From: Diphasiastrum complanatum
Taxonomy: Eukaryota; Streptophyta; Lycopodiopsida; Lycopodiales; Lycopodiaceae
Assembly (NCBI GenBank): GCA_029204225.1
Contig: CM055109.1
Span: forward strand, 23,464,422 to 23,528,421
DNA length: 64,000 nucleotides
Direction: 5' to 3'
Shown here: positions 1 through 13,900 of the stretch, one piece after another
Position numbering within the stretch: the first letter of the stretch is position 1
Layout of the letters: the number at the start of each line of letters is the position of its first letter
Program-made: the position numbers and the translations under genes
The notes under the pieces: model-generated
Told to the model about the DNA's origin: nothing
Databases searched by the model: none
What the model saw: the letters and a program-made list of their open reading frames with translations, nothing else

Positions 1-571
1 AACAACTCACCAATCTAGCCAATGTAGAAAAACCAATATCTACACTATAAATGAGATGCAAACTCTAATAGATCTTGATCAAACATGAATCAAAACATAA
101 AATAAATTTGTTTTCTATACAAAAATAATAAGCTATTGTATTTCACACTTGTGGATCTGAAGATAGCATTTAATAAACATTCTATACACAAGATAGCACA
201 AGTATAGTGAACCAATGGATAGTAGAACCCAAGAGAACCATGTATAAGCATGAATGCGATAAGAGGGAGATAGAATGTCTCCTCTTCCCACAAGTTACAT
301 CCTTTTATAACAAGTCCAAACCTGATTTCAAACTTTGGTTTTCCTCCATAATGAAAAACCCTACTATTATTGTGACTAGATTCAATGTCTCTACTACTCA
401 AATTGAATATCTCCAAAACTCGTGTTCTACAATTTTCAAAAGTGTTTATTCAAATGATTTTAGACCAATATAAGTTTGAAAAGTCAAACTCTAAGTCTAC
501 TATAAAATTGGCCTCAATTGCCATATAAACAAATGTAGCAAATTTGACTAAACTAGTTGAAATCTCTCACA
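1..571 (-). repeat. copia LTR (3' LTR, cut by window edge)
   Basis: This stretch matches the LTR of the copia element at 28940-34122: the same order of sequence blocks recurs at 28990-29793. It ends at 571 in the dinucleotide CA after TCTCA, directly followed by a pyrimidine run (572-581) that reads as a polypurine tract on the minus strand. The element is therefore minus-oriented and this is its 3' LTR. The outer part lies beyond the window. Confidence 0.75.
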
Positions 572-810
572 CTCCCTCTTTAGCTAATTTGAGCAAAACT
601 TTGATAACACTCCAAGTGATGTCCTATGATTCATAAACAAGTCCTTTTCCAATGCTTAAAGTAGCATCCATTATTGATGTGTCCACTTTGGATGCATTAT
701 TATCCCTTACATCAAATTTACACATCAAGATGTAAATAGAACATAAAGAACTAAATAGAATGTAAATGAGATGATTCCTCCATGATATAAACTTTGAACT
801 CTCTGGAAAA

Positions 811-1209
811 TTACAACAACCAAACAAATAAATGTGAGTAATAACCATGTGCTTGCTTGTATCCTCCCGCTTTGTCCTTTCTTGATATGTTTCCACCATA
901 AAACTCCATGAATGAGCCTCCATCTCCATCTTGCCTCAAGATGCCATCATCACTTGATGACTTGATCATGAATGAGTGATATAATGAGCCTCCAATAGCT
1001 TCATCTCCATCAACAAAACTAGCCAAGAGTGCTAGTACAACTTGTTCTCTAGATCCATTAGTTGCATCCATTCCATGAAAACCATCATCCACTTGCATAA
1101 CATCATCTACACAAGAAGATTCACCAAAGCATGTGAGAAAAGCAAAATGAGACACTTCCACTTGCCTACCTTCCTCATCATATGTGAGCTCCTTTGGCTC
1201 TCTTGTCAT
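811..1209 (-). pseudogene. copia pol fragment (start of RT region)
   Basis: The first codons (residues 1-40, with LTYDEEGRQVEVSHFAFLT) parallel the start of the RT-region fragment at 31222-31647 ([20 protein letters not shown]), the junction between integrase C-terminus and reverse transcriptase in this copia family. The reading then leaves copia homology at the internal deletion. There are no RT catalytic motifs, so it is a relic. Confidence 0.6.
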
Positions 1210-1773
1210 TCCTCACTTTCTCTTGTTGTGTTTCTGGCCTCTCTTCCAAACCTACAACAATATCCAAAACATCATTCATCTCAAGAGGTGATTCCATCCT
1301 CACTTTCCACAATGAATAGTTACATGATGAAAGCCTATCATTGTCTTCCAACATGAATCCACTTAATCAGCACATAGAATAGTGAAATCTTGATCAACCT
1401 ATGATCTATCCTCAATCTAATGATTTTTGCCACTTCATAAGATTGAAACACACTCAAATGAAGTTCAGGAACCTCACAATCTAGAGATCCAATCAAAATT
1501 AGGGTTTTGAAAAAATCACAAAAAATTGATTATTTTAATTTCTACTTGATATTCTTGTAGCCACCACTTAGGCTTTTCCAATGCTCTAAAAATTGGCTAA
1601 ATCTAGTAAGTAGGTTGTGAAATCGAAATTGATCAAGATTATAAACCTATTTTGAGTTTTGATCTACAAAAGATCCAATCTACATATGCAAGAAACTCGA
1701 TTTTGGTGTAGCATTGACATCTTCTCCAAATCATTGATAGATGTGATTGCTTCCTTCATAACCTGAAACACAA

Positions 1774-1785
1774 GCTCTGATACCA
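1774..1785 (-). other. primer-binding site, initiator Met tRNA type
   Basis: On the minus strand it reads TGGTATCAGAGC, the canonical plant copia PBS complementary to the 3' end of initiator methionine tRNA. It lies immediately inside the LTR that starts at 1786, which fixes the element orientation as minus. Confidence 0.85.
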
Positions 1786-1936
1786 TGTGAGAGATTTTAG
1801 ATCAATTAAGATCCAAATCTACAAAATGATCTTGGGTTAGAAAGACAACAACTCACCAATCTTGCCAATGTAAGAAAATCAACATCTACACTATGAATGC
1901 AATGCAAACTCTAATAGATCTTGATCAAACATAAAC
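1786..1936 (-). repeat. copia LTR fragment (5' LTR)
   Basis: It begins TGTGAGAG and repeats the first ~150 bases of the LTR seen at 28940 and 33839, then stops abruptly near 1936. The remainder of this LTR has been lost. Confidence 0.7.
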
Positions 1937-2144
1937 ATCTTGAACTTCCAGAGATGATAGTTCTCTCCGTCGAGTTTGTCAATCAGAGATGAACTAGAAG
2001 ATGGATCCATTATGGTGTAGAGAGCAAGATTGTTGGTAGAAAAAACAATATCGTAATACTATTGGCTGCGCACTTGCTGAGATGATGTCTTGGTAGAAAC
2101 AAGACAGATAACCTACAATAGAATTGCAGATTACTTAGCCACCC

Positions 2145-2712
2145 GCTCTGATACCATGTCGGAAATCGGAATGTTATCAGAAATGTGATCGACTGATATT
2201 GGATCAAAGTAACTTTGGTAGAAATAGATGCTCTGATATCAGATCGATAATGGTAGTATAGTAGTGGAAGTAGAACGACGGATGGTGTAGGATCAGAAGT
2301 GCAACAATTACCAACAAAACAAGATAAATGAAACAGTAGCTATGCGCAATAGAACAAAACATTAGTGGTGACTAAAACTTGCACTCTGACTGAATGAAGG
2401 GGATGAGTACAGAGCATGAAGCAGCGTGAGACAATGAGCGCCAAAATTGCTTCAGTTGATGATCAATGATTTATTCTTCTTACTGATTACATAGCAACTT
2501 AGTTACTTAACTAGAATACAGCTTGTTGAGCATGTTAGATTTGCTAACGCTATACATTGATGATTGCATGTTAGTGCTCAGTGCATTGGAAGCATAAAAT
2601 CTAACTACTTAATTTACTATAGCGGTTATGTATTAAATGGTCATCTTCTCTTAACTGTAAGTGTATGTACAAGTCAGGTGACTGTCAGAGATGTACTTGA
2701 AGTTGTCTGACA
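2145..2712 (-). mobile_element. probable second copia LTR with PBS
   Basis: Positions 2145-2156 again read TGGTATCAGAGC on the minus strand. They are followed on the plus strand by TGTCGG at 2157, which could open an LTR of about 550 bases ending near CTGACA (2712). No second LTR or coding region was found, so only the PBS is well supported and the far LTR boundary is a guess. Confidence 0.4.
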
Positions 2713-2754
2713 GCTCATGGATCGATTATTCTCCTGATTTAATGAAGTCGATAT

Positions 2755-2856
2755 GTCGGGCATTTCGATGTGTCAGGTACCTCGATACTTCGGGCACTTC
2801 GATGTGTCTAGTACCTCGATACTTCGGGCACTTCGATGTGTCGGTTACCTCGATGT
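2755..2856. repeat. 34-bp tandem repeat, three units
   Basis: Three consecutive 34-base units start at 2755, 2789 and 2823. Each opens TCGGGCAYTTCGATGTGTC and ends with a TACCTCGAT block. The middle unit differs from its neighbours at only a few positions. No coding function is apparent. Confidence 0.8.
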
Positions 2857-5345
<2,489 letters not shown>

Positions 5346-5394
5346 GGGGCCCAATATTTCATTGAGCCACCAAAATGAAAAAAACAGTTCAAAG

Positions 5395-5650
5395 AAAAAA
5401 GGTGGGAGGGGGCAGGGGGTACAATGCCCCCCCAACTCCCCTTGTACCCCCCATTCCCCCCTTCCCCCATCCTTTTCTCCCTCCCTTCCCCGTACTCGCT
5501 CCCTCTCCCTTCGCAGCTCGCTCTCCCACTCCTCGGGCCGCTAGCCTAATTGGGGCCGCGGCGGCCCGGGGGCGCCTTGGCACACAACCTCCTTTCCAGG
5601 AAAGCGCCGAGGGGGGGGTCACGAGCAGCTCAAGCTGCCCGTCATAGCGT
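5395..5650. other. GC-rich tract with long C/pyrimidine runs
   Basis: The tract stands out in an AT-rich neighbourhood, with a C/T-rich half (5420-5540) followed by a block dominated by CCGCGG and CCCGGGGG. It could be a pyrimidine-patch promoter or a relic of a GC-rich transposon. No motif decides this. Confidence 0.35.
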
Positions 5651-6904
5651 GATGGGCAGCCTGAGCCCGTGAAACACTAGAATTTTAATTAATATAGATG
5701 AGATAAATATAAGATTGTGGCTTGAGGCTCTATGCTTTAGCAATTCCTAGCCTAGTAAATATTAAGTAGTTTCATGTTATATCGAACTTCAGAATCCGAC
5801 CATTGTTTAAACTCTAAGCAACTTTAAATGTCAAATTTCACCAAGATTGAAGATCATGTGTCATGGGAGTCGGGACGCTATACCTCCCAATTAAATTATG
5901 GTACCAAAAATTAAACGAGTATCTTATCTTGCTATTCATCATTCAAGTCGATAATTTTTCTTAGGTTTTTTCAAAAAACAAATCAAATCCTTCATGTAGA
6001 AAAGGCAAAAGGGTTAGTTTCCTCTTATCGAAATTAGTTGATTATTTTTCTTAGGTGTTTTTTTAATAACAAATCAAAATCCTTCATTCGACAAAGGCAA
6101 ACGTTTAGGTTAGTTTCCTTTGATTGAAATTTATGATTGGTTTCGAGAGGTTCGATTTTATGCCAGTTCTATGACTGGTAGATATACTTTAAAACCAGCC
6201 CGTCGTTTGTAAAACTTCCCAGGTTCTCTCTGAGCACTGGATGATGCAGCATTTGAGAAAGCCAACAAAATATAAGAATGGAAATCGTAAAAATTTTGAC
6301 CGTTTTTTAATGTAAGCATCTAAGCATATCAACCCTTTTATGAGTGATACTAATCCCTACGAAACCGAGAAATGTAAAATAAAATGCAGGTCAATTAATT
6401 TTTTTTCCGAAAAATGCAGGATTTTTCTAGGAATAAATTATAAGGGGTTTTCTCAACACTAGGATGATAGGACTTATGAATCTTGGTTTCTAGGGGGGTT
6501 CGGGTGATGGGGCGAACGACGAGGGGTTCGAACCTGGGACCGGGATGATGGGGCGAATGACGAAAGGCAACGATCAACGTTGATAAAAAAGTAAGAGGAA
6601 AATAGTTGAGAGTTCATGAATGGTGATGGTGATGATGATGATAAGGATATGAGAAAGAAATGGCGGGCGAAGGGAAGGATCTATGGAAGCCCACTATGGA
6701 AGCTATCGCATCTGGTTTGCCAGAACGCGGCTGCCTGGGGGCCATGCCCAGAGATGGGGTCAGATGCCCAGCTCGGATTGGTTTCCAATAACAAACAGGT
6801 AACAAACAGGTTGAGGTTGATCAGGGTGTCGGATCGGGTGGCTGTTTCCTTTGCCAACTTTCTCGTGCGATTACGCGGCTTTGACACACGTTGAGGTATT
6901 TTTT
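5651..6904. other. no recognisable gene; possible upstream leader region
   Basis: No coding homology is visible. The block around 6610-6895 is richer in GC than its surroundings and ends in GAGGTATTTT. It could be an untranslated 5' exon of the kinase gene followed by a leader intron, but only transcript data could show that. Confidence 0.3.
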
Positions 6905-7345
6905 TTGTTAACTTGTACGTTCTTATTTGAGTTATTATTGAACTGTTTCATCAGGCAGGGATAAGTCTGTCTTAATCCTTATTGATTTTCCTTTTTTGTT
7001 TGACTTGTACGTTCTTCTTGTGTTATCGTTGAACTTTCTCACTTATGGCGACGCGTTTGATACTAATAAGCATTTTAAAACATACAAGAAGCATTTTGAT
7101 TTGCGCTTGTTCGGTTGACTTGTACGTTTTTTCTTGAGTTATCGTTGAACTAATTTATTGACAGTTGTTCTTGTTGAGTTACTGTCGAACTATTTCATTT
7201 CCTATTGAATTGCTGCTGTTAAACTATTTAATTGAGACGTTTGTTGTTATTGAGCTATTTTTTGTCAACTTGTTTGTTGTTATTGAGCTTATTTTTGTCA
7301 ACTTGTATGTTCTTATCGAGCTATTGCTAAAATATTTGATTGATG
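6905..7345. repeat. degenerate dispersed repeat (GACTTGTACGTTCTT...GAACT)
   Basis: Variants of a block reading GACTTGTACGTTCTT, then GAGTTATCGTTGAACT, recur near 6910, 7000, 7115, 7160, 7225, 7270 and 7300. Spacing is irregular. The ORF across 7165-7464 is a by-product of this repeat. Confidence 0.6.
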
Positions 7346-8141
7346 GACAGAAGCACTATGGCGGATCGGGTCGATTAACTGTTCGATTCGAGCTTTACTA
7401 CAGACGTGGCGGCCCAAAAAAAATCTATCAAAATTTTCTCTTTGCTCGTGGCTGTTCTGCATAGCCTATGATTATGTTCAGGGCGAGATCTAGAGCATGA
7501 ATAGGTCTTGAATCAGACGCAAGGTGGGATTCGGAGCATGAGTTTGTGTTGATGTTTAAGTTCATTGGCGCGGGTTTCTGCTGGTTATTACTATTCGTGC
7601 ATGAGCATAGAATTGGAGAGGTTTGAGCAAAGAGCTCGGTAATAGATGGATGAGTGTCTATTGTCAGCAGCGTACGCATAAGTTTTGCTTCATCGAACTG
7701 GAGTGCATGTTGTTGCTTTGACAAGTTATATGAACTGCGAGGATTTGTATATAGTTGCTTCAATGAACAACGAAAATCTGTGCAGTTTCAACAAAGCTTG
7801 TTTGTAAATCTATGTCATATAGGTATCTGAAAATGAAGGAAACGCATGACGGGAGTAATGCTTACGGAGTATGTACCATTTTGAGAGTTTCTACTTCAAT
7901 GGATAGCTGGTTGCCTGCATCAGTGAAGTAGAAGTTACTCGTTCTTGATTTCTATGTACAAGTTCCCGCTACGCCATGATAGTTTATAAGGTACATCTTT
8001 CACAGATTCTGACACAAGCTACGTTGGAGCTTGTATGCTTTCCTCTGACACCTAACAGATATCTATTTTTCTTTTCTGTGTTACGTTTGTAAAGTCGAGA
8101 ACGATCTTCCGTGTTCAAAACGTGACTAGCTCGGAATCATT
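7346..8141. other. kinase gene upstream region
   Basis: No ORF with recognisable content. The region lies immediately 5' of the kinase start codon duplication and probably contains leader or leader-intron sequence. No TATA box could be assigned with confidence. Confidence 0.3.
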
Positions 8142-8304
8142 GTGAGTCTATTTGAATAATATCTTCCAAATACAGGAGGAAGGATTACGGATCTGATGGC
8201 AGAGGCTTCAGAAGAATCATTTTGACTTTGTGAGTCCATTTGAATATTATATTCCGAATACAAGAGGAAGGATACGGATCTGATGGCAGAGGCTTCAGAG
8301 GAGC
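8142..8304 (+). repeat. tandem duplication spanning the kinase start codon
   Basis: Two ~87-base copies lie side by side, starting at 8142 and 8230. Each contains GTGAGTC, a TTTGAATA block, GAGGAAGGAT and then ATGGCAGAGGCTTCAGA. The first copy keeps TACAG before GAGGAAGG, a possible splice acceptor, where the second reads TACAAG. Confidence 0.85.
8196..8225 (+). CDS. upstream ORF, nine codons, duplicated start
   Basis: The first duplicate's ATG opens a nine-codon ORF (MAEASEESF, then TGA) whose first seven residues are the same as those of the kinase starting at 8283. If transcription begins upstream of 8196, this ATG comes first and the short ORF would be met before the real start, possibly lowering translation. 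If a leader intron ends in this area, it may be spliced out instead. Confidence 0.5.
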   Translation: MAEASEESF

Positions 8305-10982
8305 TCTCTTTGCCTAGAGTGAAGGGAGTGAAGTTACTCTGCAGCTATGCAGGAAGGATCTTACCTAGACCTAGCGATGGTAAGCTTCGGTATAATGGGG
8401 GCGAAACTCGCATTATTGTTGTGAATCGTGATATAACTTACGCCGAATTGATGGTAAAGATGCAGGAGGTCCATAGCCAAACCGTGGCTCTGAAGTACCA
8501 GCTACCAGATGAAGATCTTGACACTTTGGTGTCAATATGTTCGGATGAAGACATTGAGATTATGATAGATGAGTATGATGACAGAGAAGGTGGTTCTCGG
8601 ATTAGAGTTTTTCTGTTTTCCTCGATCGAACATGATAAAGATGAACAGATCACAGCTGTAGCAGGAGGTATAGAGTCTGGTTTTGTGAAGCGTTCCGAGT
8701 CTGCAGCTAGTGATGGAATGCGAGATTTAGATGATTTTGCAGGGCTTGACTTGAGTGAAGGACGGAGTCACTTAAGCTCAGAAGAGACAGTCCCTTCTCC
8801 ATCTTGTGCTCCTCAATTGCTGGATGGAGTCTCTTTGTTGGAACAGCATTTACAGCTCCATGCGGCTCCGTCGCCATCACAAGCACATAGCCAACTTATT
8901 TCATTCCAAAGCACCGAATCTCCTTCTTTAGCCAGTACAGCTCCATCGAAGCAGATTGCCGTGGCAGACTACTCGGCTTCGATCTTTTCGAAGGAACATG
9001 GTGGTGGTACAAGCCCTGTACAATTGCCTTTACGTTCTCCTCTAAATGAACACGGCCTGGCTTCTGGTTTTGGAGATCTTGCTAGGCTAGATGGGGCTAC
9101 TTTCTTGGAGTCTAAAAAAAAATTGTTGGATGTGCTTCCTTGCGCAACCGAGGATCAATCTGCTCAACAACGTGCAGAAAATCAGCACAGTGCTCTTGTA
9201 GCTGAGCAAAATCTTGAGGCATACGATTTCAAAAAGATTAATCTATCAAATCTTCCCATGACTAATGGACATGTTGATGCACACTCGTTCAAGCCATCCC
9301 ATATGACTCAATCTTCACAACATACTGTAGCTTCTATTGTTGGTTGCAAGGATACGGAAATTCAGCATCAGAAAGATCTTTTGACAGGGCCTTCCATGAA
9401 CTGGCAAACATGTGCAGCATTAGAAAGAAGCCTGTATTCACATCCTGTCAATTCTGCTCACTTATCCAAAATTCAATCAGTTTCATTAGCTCCACTGGTT
9501 GGTAGACTCGAGCTTCAAAGACAGGATGGAAGTGAGCAACAAAATGAGGCATGCCAAAAGTATGACACGCGCAAAAGTTTGTTGTCATCCAGCTCACCTA
9601 TGGACACATATGCTCCTCCAATAGAGCTAATTTCTAAGCGACAAGTTTCTGCCAACACGGATAATTTATTCTCAGAGATAGCTGGGGCTTCTGATACTGT
9701 AACCCTTACTCAGTACCAGGATCGCAAGGACGGACTTGCTTCAGTTGTGCCTGTTAATGTTCCTCTTCATCCTGTTCAACTGGAAGCTGCAGCTGCACTT
9801 GAGCCTCAACAAGTAGCAGAGGGAAGGCATTTGAGCCTTCAAGATGATAAGGAGAATCAGCCAGTAACTTTAGGGAATCAGCAGTACAAGGCTCATCTCT
9901 TGAAGGGGCATCCAACTTCTGAGGCAAAGCTGATCATGGAACAAAATCCCAATTTGTCTTTGCAGAAAATGAAGCAGAAAAATCTTATTGATATAGAGTC
10001 TCAAAAAGAAAGGAATGACATGCGTGTGGTGATGAATGCAGGTCTGGTCCAGGCAAACCATCTAGACCTAGAGTTGAATCAAAAGCTGGAAGCATTTCAT
10101 CAGGTAAAGGCTACTCTGGTAAAGTTTTCTGATGGTGATGTGCAATCAGAGTCAGCTAGCTCGATTGCACAATGTAGTAGGGTACATAATGAGCAGTTTG
10201 ACAATCATCCTCAATCAAGCAATGATCTTAGTCCTGAGAAGCATTCTCTGCAGCCAGGAATGCTTGAGCTGAACAGATTAGATGCCATGGACACCTGTCA
10301 GATCCTGTCATTTTCTAGAGGCCCAGACAAAGTTGTTACCCTAGAAAAGCTTGATTCATCTTGTAATGATTTTTCTGGAAATTCAGGTTTAGCTTCAAAG
10401 AAGTATTCTAATAAACCCCAGATAGATGTGGTGCGAGAAGCTGAAGCAGCAGCAGAAATTCTTGTTGGAGTTGGAGCTACATCTCACCTGCTATCACACT
10501 GTCCTGGAAATGAGTCACACAAGGAGGAGAACGTCCATACAAAAGTGACATTGCAAGAGGATGTACAGTTGAGAAATGAATTGTTGAACAAATCAAGGGT
10601 TTCCTCAGAACATATACTTGAGACCACAGCTACGACTTCCCACTTGACTCCTCTTACTACAACTGCCATTTTGACGCCTGAAAAATGTCTCTCTTCAAGT
10701 TTAACTAATATGCCAGCTATGAACACTTCTCCATTGATGTCCATTTCGGGAGTTGCGACCAAGGATGACAGCGGCCATTGCAGCAAGGAGAATGAGAGGA
10801 TACATGATACGGACACCATAACCATGTCAGATTTTCAAGAAACATGTGAAAACTCGGCATGTGAACACATTGAAAGACGGGAAGATACTAAGCAACACAT
10901 AGGTGCTCTTCTCAATGAGCATGTCCAGGAGGAAGTCGTAGTGGAAGTTAATGAAGTAAATGCAGAAGTAATGATCTTTGAG
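8283..10982 (+). CDS. Raf-like kinase exon 1: PB1 domain and linker
   Basis: It holds 900 codons. Residues ~13-105 form a PB1 domain, with a basic first strand ([13 protein letters not shown]) and an acidic OPCA-type motif around [21 protein letters not shown]1 domains mediate head-to-tail dimerisation. Residues ~120-890 look disordered, rich in Ser, Gln, Leu and His, typical of the linker in this kinase family. I place the donor at GAG|GTAGCG (10983). The open frame runs on to a stop at 11084, but the 102-base intron read-through has no family resemblance and ends in TTCTAG, a good acceptor. Confidence 0.88.
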
Positions 10983-13900
10983 GTAGCGCAATTTCACCAT
11001 TCTTGCTTTTCATCATCTTGTGGATTTGGTTTTAGTTTTACTACAGAATCAGAGTTTGTTTTTACAATGACTCGTGTGTTCTAGGATCCTCCAATGGATG
11101 TGAAGTCAGAAGATGATAGAAGTAGTACCTTTTCTATGACTGCATCTGAAGCAGAAGTTGAAGCTTTTACTCGTGGCTTACAGGTATCAATTCTGATTAC
11201 TCTTGTTTTTTCACTCTCCCTTTTTGATCATGTGAGTCGACAAATGAATCATACATGGCTAACTAACAATGTGGTTTCTGGAATTGGGTGTTTGTCATTT
11301 TCAAACCTTATCCAGATAATAAAAAATGCTGATTTGGAAGAGCGAAGAGAAGTAGGATCGGGAACCTTTGGCACTGTTTATTATGGCAAGTGGAGGGGCT
11401 CTGATGTTGCTATTAAACGTATTAACTCGAGTTGTTTTTCTGGCTTACCATCTGAGCGAGAGCGGCAGGTAAGAATGTTTCCAATATCGAGAATTGTTAT
11501 GTCTTTTGACATGGCTGTAGCCGTATAATGCAAAAATTGTGTGATTCATTGTCTACATCGTTGATTTCTGACATGCAGAAAGCTGATTTTTGGAAAGAAG
11601 CATGTATCCTGGCTAATTTACATCACCCAAATGTGGTTGCCTTTTATGGTGTGGTTCCTGATGGTCCTGATGGGACACTAGCGATGGTGACTGAGTTCAT
11701 GATCAATGGGTCAATCAAACAGGTTTTACGAAAGAAGATTGATAGGTACCATACTTGGGGCAATACTCATGCTTCTTCTACCATCTTTTGACTATCTGGG
11801 ATGTAAAATTTTTGTATTCTATGTTACAGAGCGTATGGTCCTACATAAAATATATAGCATGCTAAATTATGTAGATTACCAAAGTTGCTCATGAAATTTT
11901 AGTTGCAGACATTACATACAACAATCTCTTGGGCTTCTCAAGTCTCATGCTATCTCTTGATAACAGTTAATATCCTTTGGGTCCTCGTTACCAGTCTAGG
12001 TTAGTCCATTAGGTCCCTGAACCATCCTTCCGACCACTAGGGCAGTGCTAAGGACTTCTCTGCCTCTCCACTTAGGAGGTCGGTGTAAGAGTGAAGTTGT
12101 TGGTCACAATCAGTAACGTGGTAAGTCCCTCAGGCTGGTGCTACGGTGATTTTGGTCCCTCAACCCAGTTTGGTGTGTGACCAGGTTACTACTAGGATGT
12201 TTATTGATTTGGTAAGGTGATGAGCGGACTCTTGACTTTGGTCGGTGCTAGTCCAAGGGCCAAAACTCTCATATGTAGTCGTGTTCTAGAGTTAAACAAG
12301 CACTCATCCCTCGACTGATGTTGCAACATGACCAAGAGGTTTAGAACTTAGAAGCTATTTTGGTGATGTATGTCATAATGAATTTATAGAAACAGAAAGA
12401 ACTCAAATAGGAATGTTTGTCGAGAAATTATGACAATTTCAGAAACATGAATTACATTATAGTGATAATGCATCTTCTTTAAGTGCTATGAGAGTGGTAA
12501 TATATTCTAAGTCTAGTTGAGTTACAATGAACTGGAAATAGCTTATGCTACCAAATGAGGAGCCTTAGTGGCTGGCTATTTATACTCACCAAATGGTACC
12601 TCCCTCCCTCCAATTGACTTGGAGGGAAATATGAAAATTGAAATATTAGGGCCCAAATGAAGAAATAAATATGATGCCATAGCTATTTATATCATACATT
12701 GTAGATACTAACAAAAAAGGTAGTGAATAAGGGGATCGATAGAAGAGATTGGGGCCAATGGGAGACCTCACCTCGTATGTAAAATTGTTTCAATAGCTTG
12801 AGAATGCTCAACTGATCCTCTACTCCAATCGTAGAGCATCGAATAAGTCTATAATCATTATACAAACTAATTTGAGCGGCGAAAATGAACCAGAAATAGC
12901 TTATGCAAAATACAACACCATAACTATTTATATCAGACATTGTAGAAATTGACAAGTGAGAAGGGAGATTGATAGAAGAGACTGACTGCATTTGGGGCCT
13001 ATGGGGGACCTCACCTCACGATATAAAATTGTTTACTTGCTTGCGAATGCTCAACTCATCCTCTACTCAAATACAAAGATAAAGGCCCTTCTTGGTCTTG
13101 TCATGGTTGGACTAACCTTCTTCTTGCAAGTCTTCGAAATTGAATTAAGAGTGAAGTGGAAATTGAATCAATAGTGAAGTCAACCTCCAATTGACGACAC
13201 CCGTCACTTCCAAATGCCAATATGGAAACTGGGAGCGAGAATGAATCTTGAGATTCAGTTCTTTGACTTCTATTCATAGTATGAAATTATAACACTGTTA
13301 GAAACAAGCATACAGATAAAAAACAAGGTAGGCAGAAATTCAGCAAATCGAAGCTTCATAATAATGCAAATTTTTTTCTTCTTAATGTTTGAGACGGATA
13401 CAACTATGGCACAAGATGTTCCTAGGGCCTTTCTACCAATCCAAGAGGCAACTAGGGACAAATTATGGCTGCCCCTATAGATAGGCCTACTGCGCTAGTG
13501 CTGGCTTAGTAAGTCCATCGCAGGTCCACATGGGCCCTAGGACAGCTCAGAAGTGGCTGGAGTCAGTTCCTTTTGTTGGGGAAAATTGAAATTTCTGCAT
13601 ACCCTTCTCTGATCAAAGCTAGAGCAAGGGAAGGGGTGTTTGATCCAAAGTAAAGCAAAGAAATGTGTTATTCAAAGCTAATGTAAGCTGAAGCAAGAGT
13701 TTTAATTTAAAACTCAGGACATTTCCCTGAAAGGAAAGCTTGCCACATATCTTTCCCAGTCAATGCTTTAGTTGAGCTAAATCACAATTGGAACAAGCAA
13801 AGGGACAGCAAAAAAGCTCTTTCAAGCAAGCACATACACTCCCTAAGTAGAGCTTACACTAGCTCTACTTTTCAGAATGGAATGTGGGTATAATTTAATG

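Larger units (their letters stand above)
572..1785 (-). mobile_element. internally deleted copia element, body
   Basis: Only about 1.2 kb lies between the polypurine tract at 572 and the primer-binding site at 1774-1785, against about 4 kb in the related copia at 28940-34122. Most of gag and pol is missing. A short pol-like fragment (811-1209) and leader sequence resembling 33400-33830 survive. This is a non-autonomous deletion derivative: both LTRs, the PBS and the PPT can be recognised, but it has almost no coding capacity. Confidence 0.7.

Noticed and set aside
2157-2712. Complete solo copia LTR
   Set aside because: Only the PBS and the TG start are convincing; the far end is not confirmed by any second copy.
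7165-7464. Leu/Ile/Phe/Val-rich ORF that looks like a membrane protein
   Set aside because: It is produced by the degenerate repeat at 6905-7345 and lacks any family signature.
10484-10825. Minus-strand ORF inside kinase exon 1
   Set aside because: It lies antisense to a well-supported coding exon and has no recognisable motif.
10983-11084. Reading kinase exon 1 through to the stop at 11084
   Set aside because: The 102 bases have a good donor and acceptor, and splicing continues the frame into a sensible linker.
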